Both the position numbers and the translations under genes were made by a program. A DNA stretch of 64,000 bases from Combretum micranthum (Eukaryota; Streptophyta; Magnoliopsida; Myrtales; Combretaceae). Shown in pieces: positions 24,090 through 35,948 of this stretch (position 1 is the stretch's first letter; each line of letters opens with the position of its first letter). The stretch spans positions 1,302,001 to 1,366,000 of the forward strand of contig JAMXBD010000114.1 of the NCBI GenBank assembly GCA_024138025.1, in the 5' to 3' direction. The notes below the pieces were generated by a model. The model was given only the letters and a program-made list of their open reading frames with translations, searched no databases and was not told the DNA's origin.

Positions 24090-24605
24090 AACGTATATAT
24101 ATATAGCTATCATGGGCTCGATCTATTATAATGATATATCAAAGTCAAAGATTTATCAATAATATATGGGTCGATGTGACCAGTTGTATAGAAAACCCTA
24201 CCAATATTCCAATATAGTCCCCACAATTGATCATAGAGTCTAGTCCCCCTTCAATATTCACAAGGTAAAACATCTCGCCGTTATGTTATATGTTTAAGGT
24301 TATTATAACCTTCTAATTTTTTTCCTATTTCTTTGCACATTAATTGGGCATTAGGCTTAAAAATCCAAAAGTGTGGTAGAAAGATATAGAGGTTGACAAC
24401 TTGTGTCAATTGCTTATGGAAAGGGCATAGTGATTTTGAACCAGTGTGATCTTTACATTATTAAAAGTAAATTTTTAATTTGAGTTGGTGATGGTATGAT
24501 TTGGTGATTTAGACGAATGATTAGTGATAATATGTAGATGCAATTAGATATATGATGATGATGTAATGGGCTGATTTGAACATTTAAGTAATTTAAAAGA
24601 GGAAT

Positions 24606-24890
24606 CAGTGTATGAAAATAAATTTATTTAAAGTATTAACGTTTTAAATAGTTAAAAAGAGATATCAACATATTGCAAAGTGAGTAAAATGAGGTACTAA
24701 TATTCTACTGTTAATGAAAATTTTAGAAATTTAGTTGAAACTTTGCAAAATATTGATACCTTAAATAAACTTTACAAAACGTTGATACCCCATTTGACTC
24801 ACTTTGTGAAATGTTGATACCTCCCTTTAACTACTTGAAACGTTGATACCTTAAGAACTTACTCTTAAATGTTGATACCTACTAGTGTAT
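24606..24890. repeat. Palindromic MITE-like element, family B (left)
   Basis: The left arm (about 24,606-24,700) matches the reverse complement of the right arm (about 24,750-24,890). Both arms contain spaced copies of a GTATCAACGTTT-type motif every ~33-36 bases (reading as AAACGTTGATAC on the right arm). It is noncoding and foldback in structure. The twin in the right unit is at 56,068-56,350. Confidence 0.75.
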
Positions 24891-24894
24891 TTAC

Positions 24895-26690
24895 TCTAAG
24901 TAAATAAGATAAGTAAAGGAGCCAAGACCAAGATGGCATAAATATGTTACAGTTTGATGAAATTGGATTGATATTCATGTAGATATATATATATATATAT
25001 AATGATTGATTACAGTTAATACATATTCTAAATTAATAGTTCAAGAATTCAAAGTTTTACAATTTCTTGTATTCTCCAAATTATATAAATGCTATAATAA
25101 ATTATATATAAATATATATTTTGGATCGGTTAACCGAAACAATTGGTTTTTATTTGTTATAAACCGAAATTGAAAAATATAAAAAACTTTAACTCTTGAC
25201 CAAAACGATTGACGATTAACCTGTTTTTTTTTTTTTTCGATTTCGATTCGATTTTTTGGTTTTATCAGTTATTTTGCTCACTCTTTGTTTTCAGAGGGGC
25301 AAGATGTTAAACATCAAATCAAAACAGGCATGAGGTGAGTAGACCTTACTTTTCTCTAATTGGGATGCTCCTGAAAAAATTAAGGCCCCATTTTGTATTA
25401 AGAAAAATTTCTAACAAATAAAAATGCTTTTTATTGGAAACTTTTTCTTGAAAATGACTTGTATTGTATTTGTATTCTTGTATTTGGTTATGGTATATAA
25501 AATTGTGTGAAAAGACTTTTTGGTGCGTGAAACTAATTTTATATACGATAGAGTTAAGTATGTAAATAAAATATTATTTATTATAAATAATAATTTGGAA
25601 AAGGACTTTCTTTAAAAAAAAGTATAAGTTGTTTTCTATTATTTATAAAGAAAAATATTATCCACTTAAATGGACCCTTTTCAGCTTAATAAATAATAAT
25701 AAAAATAATATTTTTCATTGAAACAAACAATGCTTAAATTATACTAATTACTATCCCTTTTTTTTGATATTTTTACGTTACGTTTGGTTAACTATAATGA
25801 AATAAAGCAGGAAAGGAATAATAATTCGTTTATTTTATTATTAGGGGTATATTTTTAAATAAAATATATTTGTTATCAGAAATAATCATTTAGATTCATC
25901 ATTTATTCCATATGATATTGGATAAATATTTTTTAAAATCAATTTTTTTTAAACCAAGCAAAATAATAGTAATTTTACAAAAATAAAAATAGGATACTAA
26001 TTCTATTTCTGTAATCTAAACATAACGTTAGTAATTAAAAATTTAGTAATTGTTAAAGATCGTAAAAGTAATTCCACTAAAATTTTTTTGTAAAGCTGGA
26101 ATGGAGACTAAACAAGATAATTTATGTGATGTTAGGTTAAAAACGCGCTGCCGAATAAAAAGGCACAGGAGCCTGAATTTGTCGGTTTCAAGGTACTGGC
26201 AGCCAGCTGGCAAAAATAAATAAGTTATCGACAGCTAATAGTCCAGTTAGCATGGTGGGTCGGGGTTCTCATTGTTTATGTATTTTTTTTATTTATATCA
26301 ATTATATTTATATAGTCTTTATATTATATTTGTTTGATTTATTTATATGTAAAATTATTAGTTTTTTATTATTATTTATTTTTGATAAATATCTATTTAA
26401 AAAGCGATAAAATAAGATATTAAAACAATTAAAATGCGATGAAACAAACACACGCAAAGATTATTAACAGTAGCATCATATTGAATAATTTGATAGTTTA
26501 CAAAAAATTTTTTTTTATATGGAAATATTGAATTGTAAATTCTTTGAAAATAATATTTTAAACAATTTTTTTACTACTACAGCATTTGAACAGAACAGTA
26601 GATGGAATCAATTAAGATGATGTTCGTTAAATAAAATTTAAAAAAGTTCAGACATTCTTTTAATATAATTTTTTTAAATATCCAGGTAGC
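24895..26690. other. Intergenic AT-rich DNA upstream of TNL-1
   Basis: No genes. It contains poly-T and poly-A runs and a block near 25,130-25,260 rich in AACCGAAA/TCGATTCGATT. It is colinear with 56,355-58,100. About 300 bases near 25,880-26,080 are absent from the right copy, replaced near 57,360 by a short different sequence. Confidence 0.6.
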
Positions 26691-26918
26691 GTGAATCAAA
26701 CTTCACCAAATTGTGGGGCAAATTGTGGGGATCACAAAGTCAGTCAGATTTTGTCTTCTTGCAATAATTGCAATAATTGGAGCGGGAAATTTCCTCTCCC
26801 ATAGCTACTTCTCTCCAGTTAGGGATTAGATACAGAGGTATAAGGAGTTTGTCAGCCACATAGATCTAGCCTGATCTTTCAACTTCGTTGTGAAGCGTTC
26901 TCGCTTTTTTTATTTCAA
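26691..26918 (+). promoter_or_regulatory. Probable 5' leader/promoter region of TNL-1
   Basis: This is the conserved segment before the TNL start. It is shortened relative to the right copy (58,100-58,486) by roughly 160 bases in several deletions. I could not pick a single TATA box or start site with confidence. Confidence 0.35.
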
Positions 26919-27402
26919 ATGGTTCAATAGTACCGAATATTGCTTCCTCAGAGTTAGCATACGAAGTATTTTTAAGTTTTAGGGGTCCAGACACTAGAAC
27001 TGGTTTCACCGATCATCTTTATGTGAATCTCATTGGTGCGGGAATCAGAGCTTTTAGAGACGATGAAGAACTTAGAAAAGGAGAAAAAATTGGACCTGAA
27101 CTTCTCAAAGCGATAAAACAATCCAAAATTGCTATTCCTGTCTTCTCAAGGCTATGCTTCAAGCAAATGGTGCCTTAAGAGTTGGCGCAAATTGTGGAGT
27201 GCAGAAAAACCACTGGATTGAAAGTAATGCCTATTTTTTATGATGTCACACACGTCTGATGTTCGCATCAAACCGGAAGCTTTGAAGAGGCCTTCAGATC
27301 ACATGAAAAATTGCATGACAGGACACCGTTAAGGATTGGAAAAATGCGTTGAGCGAGGTTGGACAGTTAAAGGGTTGGATATTCAGAATGCACTTACCGC
27401 AG
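26919..27402 (+). pseudogene. TNL-1 exon 1, TIR domain
   Basis: The frame reads YEVFLSFRGPDTR (TIR box 1), then FTDHLYVNLIGAG, 'AFRDDEELRKGEKI' and the KSKIAIPVFS-type strand, and shifts at about 27,150 where the run CTCAAGG is two adenines shorter than in TNL-2. The catalytic-glutamate region (SSKWCLKEL in TNL-2's sequence) is damaged by a further lost G. The exon ends ACCGCAG followed by GTAATA, a good splice donor that TNL-2 has lost. Confidence 0.82.
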
Positions 27403-28371
27403 GTAATACTTATATATGAATCTGATAACCAAAAATTACATTTGCTGCATAATGCTTATCTACGATGATTGAAAATTACATTTACCGCTGTGTAATTCAT
27501 ATGACATCTACCATAATATTTCCTTTTACTAATTTCATTGTATTTTTTCCTTTGAGTTTTGAAAAGTCCGGAATATTTCACTCTCCAATAATTGTTTTAC
27601 TTTTTAACTTGTTGGTAAGGGTTTAGATCATGAGCAAATCATGGGCCATGGGAAAAAAAACGAAAAAAAAAGAACATAAAAAAAACCTTGCTTATATATA
27701 TATATATATATATATAGATATTATATATACATTTATCATATTGTATTACAATACATGTATGATACACTAGATTCTTATAATTTTGTGGTACAAAGTCAAG
27801 TATTATAGAATTAATGAAGTTCATATCATATTATAACATTGTTACTTAGTTAATATAATTAAATCATATAAATATATTTTATAATGTAATTCAAATTTTA
27901 ATTTTTTTTGTACATATTTTTTTGAGTACAGATATTAAAATTAAGGTGATAATTACAAACAAGTCAAGTCACTTGCAAGCTGTTTGAAGTTGATACAACT
28001 TGATTGCAAAACAAAACTAGTTTAGATAAGCCAGTTTAGTGGAGTTTTGAGTTTATATCACATAATGCTAGATGATAAGTTTCTCTTGATTGACCACATT
28101 TTATGTTAGAATTTTGAGCTACCTTACTAAATCATATCATTTGATCTACACTATATCCTCTTTTTGTTTTTGGTTTAGTTTTCATTGCAATTTTTTTCCT
28201 TCTAGATTTTGCAAAATCCATAATACATGGTTCTCAATAATTTGATTTTTCCCCCAATTATTGATAGAGTTTGAGGTAGACTTAACATTCAATGATCAAT
28301 TTTTGCGTCAATTACTATAAGCAAAAAAAAAAAAAATTTTGATTCATTTCATTACACGTGTTCCAGGGCAG
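27403..28371 (+). other. TNL-1 intron 1
   Basis: Long AT-rich intron with a (TA)n tract at about 27,692-27,716. Bounded by GTAATA and the AG of CCAGGGCAG. Phase 1, so that the junction reads Glu-Gly-Glu-Leu-Val-Lys. Confidence 0.7.
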
Positions 28372-29441
28372 AGGGAGAGTTGGTGAAAGAAGTAACCAGC
28401 ATAATAATTCGTGAATTAAAGAAAGCTTATTTGTTGGTCACTAATTATTTAGTTGGATTTGAGTATCTTATTGAAGAAATCTTAAATACTTTAACTACCG
28501 ACATCAGTGGTGTAAGATTGTTGGAATTCATGGGATGGGTGGCATAGGGAAAACAACTCTTGGAAAAGTTATTTACAACCATTTGTTGTCTGGTTTTGAA
28601 AGTCATTGCTTTCTTGCTGATATAAGAGAAATTACTCGCTCTAAAGGTTTGGAGTTTCTACAAAAAAAGTTGATTTCGAGCATTTTGAATAAGGAGTGGG
28701 AACATAGTATCTCTAGTACTGATGAAGGAATTGGAATTATTCGTGAAAGATTTCCTGAAAAAAAATTCTTCTTTTTTGGATGACGTTGATGACAAGCTCC
28801 AATTGCAAGCTCTCATGAGAGAGCGTGAATATTTTGGTTTTGGAAGCAGAATTATCATCAGTACTAGAGACAAGAGCATACTTGATTGGTTTAAAGTAGA
28901 CGTTCTTATGAACTTAGCTGCTTGAATTTTCACGAGGCTCTTCAACTTTTTAGCCAACATGCCTTTCGTAATGACACACCTTTAAATGAATATGATGTCC
29001 TTTCTCAAAGGATGGTAGAGATAGCAGGAGGGCTTCCTTTGGCACTTGAGGTTTTCGGTTCATTGTTATGTGGTAAGACTAAGAAAGAATGGGCCTCTAT
29101 AGAAAAATTGGAGAAAGTTCCTCATAAAGAAGTCAGTGCCAAGTTGAGGATTAGTTTTGAGGCATTGGATGATGATCAAAAGCGAATATTTCTTGATATT
29201 GCTTGCTTTTTCATTGGAGAAAATAAGAGAACGTAATCCACTTTTGGGATGAGTATGCAGAAGAAGCAATAGATGTTCTTCAACAAATGTCCTTGATTAA
29301 AATGGAAAAGGGCGATTCGATACATATGCATGATCATTTAAGAGATCTAGGTAGAGAAATTGTTCGACAAGAACATGAGGAACTGAAAACGCAGTAGATT
29401 ATGGAATGAAGAGGAAGCAACAAATTATTTATGAGAAAATG
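28372..29441 (+). pseudogene. TNL-1 exon 2, NB-ARC domain
   Basis: P-loop GMGGIGKTT (within 28,535-28,783), RNBS-B IIISTRD, GLPLAL and FLDIACFF are all legible, but in three different frames (28,535-28,783; 28,722-28,925; 28,922-29,236). Kinase-2 is broken where a poly-A/T run differs from TNL-2 (about 28,758-28,780). The exon is 12 bases shorter than its twin. Splice junctions are conserved. Confidence 0.85.
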
Positions 29442-30449
29442 GTAAGTTTCTATCATCCATCAATGTCTCTCTTTTTTCAACCTTATTTTTCTATCATGGA
29501 AGTATGATTAGTAAGTTTGCCTCCATTCTCTTAACATATAATGATACTTAAATCCCCAAATTAAATAATTAATAAATAAATAACGAAGAGAGAATCAGAT
29601 ATATAGAGTATATATTCATGTATAAGTAAAAAATAATTAGTCCATGTTTTACTAATGGGAGACCACAAAATATAGAACATGTGACCGCTACCATTTTTCT
29701 GAATATATCTCTGTATTCAAATATGCATATAATACAACGTTTATTTCTTTTCTTAGATTTTTAAAACACAAAAATGGACTAAAAATGAAGGGAAAAACCC
29801 TTTCCATTTTTATTATATGTAGAATTAAGTTTCGTAGTCAGATTAACCTTAGGGAAAAAAATTAAAAATCTCCCACCAGCACCACTTTGAAAAAAAAAAA
29901 AAATAGAGGTTAGTACAAAGGAAACTATAAATATAAAATAAAAAAAATACAAATACATCAAGGCTATTATAATCTAATGATATAAATACTAATCTCCGGA
30001 TATGATGGATCTAAATCAATTCCCTCATCCTTAAAGTTGTAATATAAAGTAGTTGAAAAAATATATACTATATATAAACACATTTAACTGTTATACACTT
30101 GAGAGACTAGTATTAAATTAATGCTTTTAAGCTATAAAATTTTGGGATTCTCTTTTCTCTTAAAGTTATAATACTTGTTGGAGAAAAAAAAAAAAGGAAC
30201 TAATAAACATATTTGACTATTAAAGGTGAATGATTCCGTTCAAATTTGTACATAGTAGAGAAGGAGAATAGACAGAACAATTGGTATCAGCATTTTTTAT
30301 GGTAACGGAAAAAAATAAGATGTAGCATGTACTGGCCTGGCGGTTTTGGGAAGCCAGAAAAGAATGATTGTGCTTCTCATGGGGTTAACATTAATGCATT
30401 AAATATTTGGAACGCCATTATAATTTATCTATAACATCTATTTCTACAG
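29442..30449 (+). other. TNL-1 intron 2
   Basis: GTAAGT donor, TTTCTACAG acceptor, phase 0. It is AT-rich and near-identical to 60,995-62,010 apart from homopolymer differences. Confidence 0.75.
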
Positions 30450-30767
30450 GGAAGTGACAATGTTAGAGGAATCCAACTTGATTTTCAGCAGAAAACAAAG
30501 TACTCAATCTCAAATGCAGAATTTGCGATGCTACCAAATCTAAGGCTCCTTCGTGTTAAAGGATCTCACTGCAAACGACATGGAATGATCAACCTAAGCA
30601 AGTTTTTTCAGAAAAGTCCATTCATTTTGTCAAAGGTAAGGTGGCTTTCTTGGGAACATTTTCCACATAACTATGGCACAAGCAACTTTTCATTTGTGGA
30701 TTTGGTGATATTGGAACTCTCATTCAGTAAAATCAAAAGTAGCTGGTGTGGTTGGAGCTGTATCAAG
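30450..30767 (+). pseudogene. TNL-1 exon 3, NBS-LRR linker/first LRRs (open)
   Basis: 106 codons open throughout: 'GSDNVRGIQLDF', 'AEFAMLPNLRLLRVKGSH', 'VRWLSWEHFPHN', 'LVILELSFSKIK', ending at AAG|GTAAAT. This matches the C-JID/LRR start seen in L6-type TNLs. The same exon in TNL-2 has about eight fewer bases and is shifted. Confidence 0.82.
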
Positions 30768-30858
30768 GTAAATCAAATACTCCATACTATATATATATAT
30801 ATTTTCATGATCTTGTTTCATCGTGAGATTTACTTGCATGCTTGTTTTCATTATACAG

Positions 30859-32114
30859 GAGGCTAAAAATTTGAAGGTCTTAGATTTGACCGGATGTAAA
30901 AATTTGGTCAAAACTCCCAACTTCTCAAGTCACCTATTACTAGAGAGACTTATTCTTCGAAGGTGTTCAAGGCTAGTTGAAATCGATGAATCCATCAGTT
31001 TGTTAGAGCGTTTGATCATTATAAACTTGAGTGCTGTAGAAGTCTACGCAAGCTACCGAAAAGGCTTAGTTGTATGGAATCCTTAGAGGAGCTTCATATT
31101 AGTTGGACTGCAATAGAAGAAATTCCTAATTGGCCACCTATGAAGAAACTAAGGGTTTTGGATTATTCTGGCCTCTGGATACCTGACAGGTTTGGCTTTC
31201 TAGATAATGCCATGAATTTCCTCAGAGGATCGGTGAATCCTTTCAAGCAGTCTAAGAGAGGTAACACGGGTAGAAGCACTTTCAAAATTATTCGAAGGTT
31301 TTGCTTCCCTGGTTGAGCTAAATGTAGAACATTCATCTATTGTTGAGCTTCCTGATACAATTGGTTACTTGAAGAATTTGAAGGTATTGAACATTAGTTA
31401 CGTTCGCATACAAAAATTGCCCACTACAATTGAAATGTTGGAAAATCTCACTACTCTTTTTACGTGGGGCTGCTCCTTTTTAAATGATGTACCAAAGTTA
31501 CCCCCATCTTTAATTTCATTACGAATCGGGGGTTTGTCAGGAATCCCGGATCTTTCAAACCTAATCAATTTGAAGGGGTTGGAGTTAAGTCTGTCATCTG
31601 GAAATTCTGCATTTGTAATAGAGGATCCTGCCCCATGGTGGATTGGAAAGTTAAGTAATTTGGAGAGATTGATGATCTGCTTTTCACAAATCGTTAACTT
31701 GCATCCTGATTTGGGTGCACTATCTCGACTTACAACATTAAGCATATATGATTGTTATAAACTAAAGAGCATCCCAAAGCTCCCCCCAGGCTTGAAATCT
31801 TTGTCCATGTGTAATTGCCGGCGTTGACGTTATTTGAAGTTTGTAGTTGCCAATCATTGCAGGAGCTAAATATAGCGGAGTGCGGTTTTTCTGGAATTAA
31901 TGAGCTTGAAATGTTGCACAATTTAAAGGTGGTGAGAGTAGGGCATTGTCCTAATTTGGTTGAGATTCCCGGTAGATTAGAGTCATTGGACACATTCCTT
32001 ATTCGGGGTTGCTCTTCACTAGAGAGAATTCCAGAGATACCGAACTCTGAAGCTATGGGGAGGTCCTACTTAATAAGGGATTGCCCGAGATTGAATAAGT
32101 TTCCCCAGAATTAG
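30859..32114 (+). pseudogene. TNL-1 exon 4, leucine-rich repeats
   Basis: It starts EAKNLKVLDLTGCKNL and runs through about ten LRRs of the plant type (LxxLxLxx-C/N-x) to 'RDCPRLNKFPQN' and TAG. Open pieces are 30,823-31,086, 31,074-31,316, 31,369-31,827 and 31,815-32,114, separated by single-base losses (for instance GGG where TNL-2 has GGGGG near 31,270). A 69-base, in-frame deletion near 31,927 removes one LRR relative to TNL-2. Confidence 0.83.
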
Positions 32115-32137
32115 TGCGTCAACACTCATGCCAAATT

Positions 32138-32345
32138 GTAAGTTCTCTTAGACCTGTCTAGTGCTACGATGTTACTACCCACGGAAAAGACTGATTACAT
32201 AGTGTGTAGAGCAGTCTTCAAATTTGCATCTACATGTTATTTCCATTTTTCGTTTCACTTAATCATTTTTTTATACTCTTTTTATTCTTATTCTTTTCTA
32301 CTAATAACAAGGTATTCACTCATGTCTTTTCTTGATGCTTTACAG
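32138..32345 (+). other. Possible 3'-UTR intron of TNL-1
   Basis: Twenty-three bases after the stop codon lies TTGTAAGTT; a pyrimidine-rich stretch ends in GCTTTACAG at 32,345. The same pair is kept in TNL-2 (63,772-63,955). Spliced 3' leaders occur in TNL genes, but no transcript evidence is available here. Confidence 0.45.
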
Positions 32346-34129
32346 GTCCAGTACCTAGATTTCTTCAAAGCAGTGTGATGATAGGTCAATTATGAAGACT
32401 TCTTGTGCAAAACAAAAATTGCATACTAAAATGAAGTGGTTCTTATCTACTACTTTGCAGTGTCGTCCATTACATTTGCACCAGAAAAAAGAGAGATATT
32501 TCATGGAAGAGGATTATTGAGAACTGCGTTTTATATTTTAGTCTACATGGTTGCTGTTTATTATTATAAATTTCTACATAACTTGTTCTTAAGATTCTTT
32601 AATTGCACCAATCCTAACATACTTTAGGTGCCGATTGAAATCCTAATTTTTCTTAATTTAATACAACATTACATTTCAAGCTCAAATTAGATGATACCTC
32701 TGTGATTAATAGTTGTAATAAAATAATATGCATTGATGAATTGAAATTTTACAGCCAAGGCTTCCAGCAGATGCCAGCAAGGGAAAGCTCAACATTGAAG
32801 TGATTTGCACATATGCTTAAAGGAAGTCATACATTCAATTCTTGTGTTGTATGTATAGCAGCTATTAAAGGCACTTTTTGCCCTGCAGCCAAAATCCTTA
32901 CAATAAATCGATACCAATAAAATAATCCCACCACAAGTTAGTTAATTTCGTTCATGATTGTCAAATGGAATTTTTAGATGAATTACATCTTAGGTTCATC
33001 CTTGAATGTTTCTCATCTTGGTTAGCATTGCTTTGATGGTCATTAGTCCAGATACGAATCATTGAAAATGGACTGGGTTAACCAAAAAACAAGTTATCTA
33101 ATGTGGTCTATGGCCAAAACTTTGCTTGTCACTGAACCAGATCTGTTTGATGAATCACAGATGGTTGGATGCAATTTTGTTGAGAATTGACCAGTTCCAT
33201 CAGCCCAAAATCCATCTTTGAATATAACAAACTTAAGCTTTTGTCCTATTCTTAAATGGATTATGTTGGTGTGTAGATATCATTTTATGTTTTATTCCAG
33301 TCAAATTATTTTAACCTACTTGCAGTTCTGCTTTAAATAATTAAAATACTGGAAAAACTTGAATAAATTGATCAGTTGATTCATTAATTCAATCCCTTTT
33401 AAACGTCTTAATACTTTCCAAAAATCTTAAAATGATGAGATAATAGATGGCAACACCAGTACAGAATTTGGGATCTCATTACATTTGCACAAGAAAACAA
33501 TAATATGCATTGATGAATTGAAATTTAAAGATTATTCCTTTAGCTGGGTGATGTCTTTCTTCCTCTACTCCCATTGGAGTAGAAGGACATGCATTGGGCA
33601 AAGAAAATAGTCATCCAATCTGAGTAAAGTATAAGATCCTAGTTAAGGGATGGAAATTTGTTGTTTAATTTTTGTTGTTCTCACTCTATCCCAACAAATA
33701 CATAATTGCCACGTGTATATAAAATAATAGTAACTATTCCCTTTATTCTATGGGTTTTTTTATTTTTAAGATTTATTAACACATGTTAAGTTTTTATTTG
33801 TCGGGATAAAGTGTGGATAGCATTCATGGGATAACAAATATTTTTTTCCTAGTTGAGTATCCTTAGCAATCTTTGGGGGACAAAAATGATAAAAGACATT
33901 ATATGGTAAATTATATCAGCATGAATCAATTTTTGACTCGTTGGGGTAAAAAAGATAAAAAAACATTATAGGATAAATTATATTGGGAAAAATCAATTTT
34001 GGAATATAAGTCAAATAAGATATAAATATTTTATATATTACAAAATAAACAGAATTAATGTTATATACATTTATAACTTTTTTTAATTACTTAAATAGCT
34101 TATTTGATTTTACTCCAAAACATTGATGA
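32346..34129. other. Intergenic DNA downstream of TNL-1
   Basis: No gene seen. Two short phrases recur about 0.8-1.0 kb apart (CATTACATTTGCAC at 32,469 and 33,479; ATGCATTGATGAATTGAAATT at 32,730 and 33,506), pointing to a small local duplication. Small open frames lack family resemblance. Confidence 0.55.
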
Positions 34130-34925
34130 ACTACGGTATAGTTTATCCAATGATAATGACAATAAAAATAGAAAGAATGATAATCATAAACACCTAGGAG
34201 TCTTAGAATCTTTAGTAAACTCAATCTATGTTTATTTGTTTATTTGACACGTGTTTTGAAGTGCTTTTTAAAATTTAAGTTTTTTTTTTAATTTATTTGA
34301 CACGAGTCATATGCTTATTTATAGAGATATAAACGAGATAGTGAAGTTATGGAATAATTGATGGATTTTCTCAACCACTTAGCATAGAATATTTCTACTA
34401 GCTAGATATAGTATTCACTATCTTCTTCTTATATATCATAATCATTACTCTCTCACATTCAATGTAGGGCAATTATTGGGATATTATAATTAAATGGTAA
34501 TGCAATTCAAAAGGCGCGTATGCACTTTGATGCTGCATACTAGCATGAATTTGCCCGTCATAATTCCTTCATATCCCTTACTCGCCTTGATGTGTTAAGT
34601 TTATAAAAGTTTGTCGTATCTTTTTTATTTTATTTTATTTTATTTTTTTGGGATTGGGTGTAAGAAAAACAAATTGATGTATGGGTTTTCCTTTTTTTTT
34701 TTCCATAAATTGATATATCGTTAGATACCAAAACTATACACCACCTCTTGACTCACACATTCTTTTATTTATTTATTTTTTTTTTAATTTCTTTTTCCAT
34801 CTGGTCATTTGTTTCTATAACGTTAACGTGGGTCGTGAAAGTCGACATATAGAAGCTCCTAAAATTTCCGTAATAATAAACTTTACTAAATTAAAATGAT
34901 ATAGATTATTAAGCATCTTTTATAT
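34130..34925. repeat. Old repeat, member 3 (diverged)
   Basis: Colinear with 12,390-13,010 and 53,060-53,660, with extra AT-rich inserts: 'CACCTAGGAGTCTTAGAATC', 'CGCCTTGATGTGTTAAG', 'GAAGCTCCTAAAAT', 'AATAATAAACTTTACTAAAT'. It is much more diverged than the two unit copies are from each other, so it predates the 38.6-kb duplication. Confidence 0.75.
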
Positions 34926-35092
34926 TTTTTCTAGCAAATAGTTCATTATTATGGTAGACATCATAATCTTTTTTATGCTCATGCATTATAGTAGGCAGAC
35001 TAAATTCATTAGATCAAAACAAATTATCAACTTAATCTAATTGAAAAACTGGGACTTTTTGGTGGGCGAAACCCTTTATCGTATTTAAATTT

Positions 35093-35345
35093 TTTAGGAG
35101 GATGCCAAGCCATCTATCAAACTTTTGGGTATTGCTAAGTCCTCATATCGGACTTTTACTTTTTATGGAATGGAGCCATCTCTTGGACTTAGACTTTTGG
35201 GTTTGGCTAAATTTTGCTGCACTTAGACTTCATAGGAGTGCTAGGCCATATCTAATATCTATCAAATTCGGACTACTATGGTGTTGCCAAGCCATCCGCT
35301 GGACTTGGACTTTTGAGTTTTGCCAAGTCATAAGTTAGGCTTTAA
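35093..35345. repeat. ~65-bp imperfect minisatellite
   Basis: About three and a half head-to-tail units share a core of the form GCCAAGCCATCT...GGACTTTTGGGTTTTGCTAAG. The open frame across 35,102-35,338 is a by-product of the repeat. Confidence 0.7.
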
Positions 35346-35948
35346 TTTATTTAGTATTGATACCTAATAGTAAGTATCAATATTTTTAGGATAAATGGTG
35401 TTAATAGTGCACAATTTTTATAAAACTATTTACATTATGATTTTATTGATACTTATATTTTATATAATCAATTCAAGGGGGTAATTTGCTTGTCAAGTAA
35501 TATTTCAAGAACTTATGCTAATAAAAATTCGAACAACAATTGCAAGACAAAGAGGCAGAGTCTTATGCTGGAAATACTAGATAAGAGATAATAAGTGAGA
35601 TTCACTGTTGACTCGTCTTTATCTTAGGATACATAAATGAGTATCACCTCTTTATCTTAGTGAGCCGTGAGACTCGTCTTTTTTGTAGGAAATTGAGATT
35701 TTATTATATACTACACACATTATACGACAGGTTTTGTTCTTATGAAAGAACTTTGGCACATGGCATTATATATTAATCCCTAAATTAGCCATTATACTTG
35801 TTTCCTCATAGAAAAGTTTTCTTCAATTTATAACATAGAAAGTTAAAAGCAAGTTAGTGATGTACAGCAATACATAGACGCATTAAACAGCCATAGCAAG
35901 CGCCAAAAAAAGGAAAAATGCCAGATATAAAAATAATAATATCTTAGT
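35346..35948. other. Intergenic DNA
   Basis: AT-rich; nothing recognised. It would include the 3' flank of the minus-strand PMEI gene. Confidence 0.5.

Larger units (their letters stand above)
26919..32114 (+). pseudogene. TNL-1: TIR-NBS-LRR immune receptor, left copy, frame-disrupted
   Basis: TNL proteins sense pathogen effectors in the cytoplasm; the TIR domain is an NADase signalling module, NB-ARC the nucleotide switch and LRR the sensing part. Exons by alignment with TNL-2: TIR 26,919-27,402 (donor GTAATA), NB-ARC 28,372-29,441 (acceptor GGGCAG, donor GTAAGT), LRR-linker 30,450-30,767 and LRR 30,859-32,114. As read, the start region has lost ~25 bases (ATG GTT CAA TAG), and 1-2 base deletions shift the frame after the TIR phosphate-loop region, before the P-loop, around kinase-2, before RNBS-C, near 29,095, at 29,234, near 29,387 and several times in the LRR exon. 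Exon 3 is fully open here (106 codons). It also lacks one LRR relative to TNL-2. It is either a pseudogene or a poorly polished sequence. Confidence 0.85.
1..32475. repeat. Left unit of a large tandem segmental duplication
   Basis: The sequence from base 1 matches that from 38,614 onward in the same orientation, and colinear matches continue through every landmark up to about 32,475. These are the gypsy remnant, copia remnant, second gypsy gag, Sirevirus LTR, palindromic element and TNL gene. The left unit uniquely keeps the complete Sirevirus interior and about 2 kb near its start, but has lost about 4.07 kb of the copia element. The true left boundary may lie before the window. Identity looks high by eye, with many 1-3 base indels. 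The unit period is about 38.6 kb. Confidence 0.95.

Noticed and set aside
31398..31745. Antisense open frames over TNL exons (also 28,658-28,960, 60,145-60,505 and 63,289-63,627)
   Set aside because: They are shadows of conserved sense exons, with no start context or family resemblance.
35102..35338. 78-codon frame rich in Leu/Trp
   Set aside because: It is produced by the ~65-bp minisatellite period and has no homology that I recognise.
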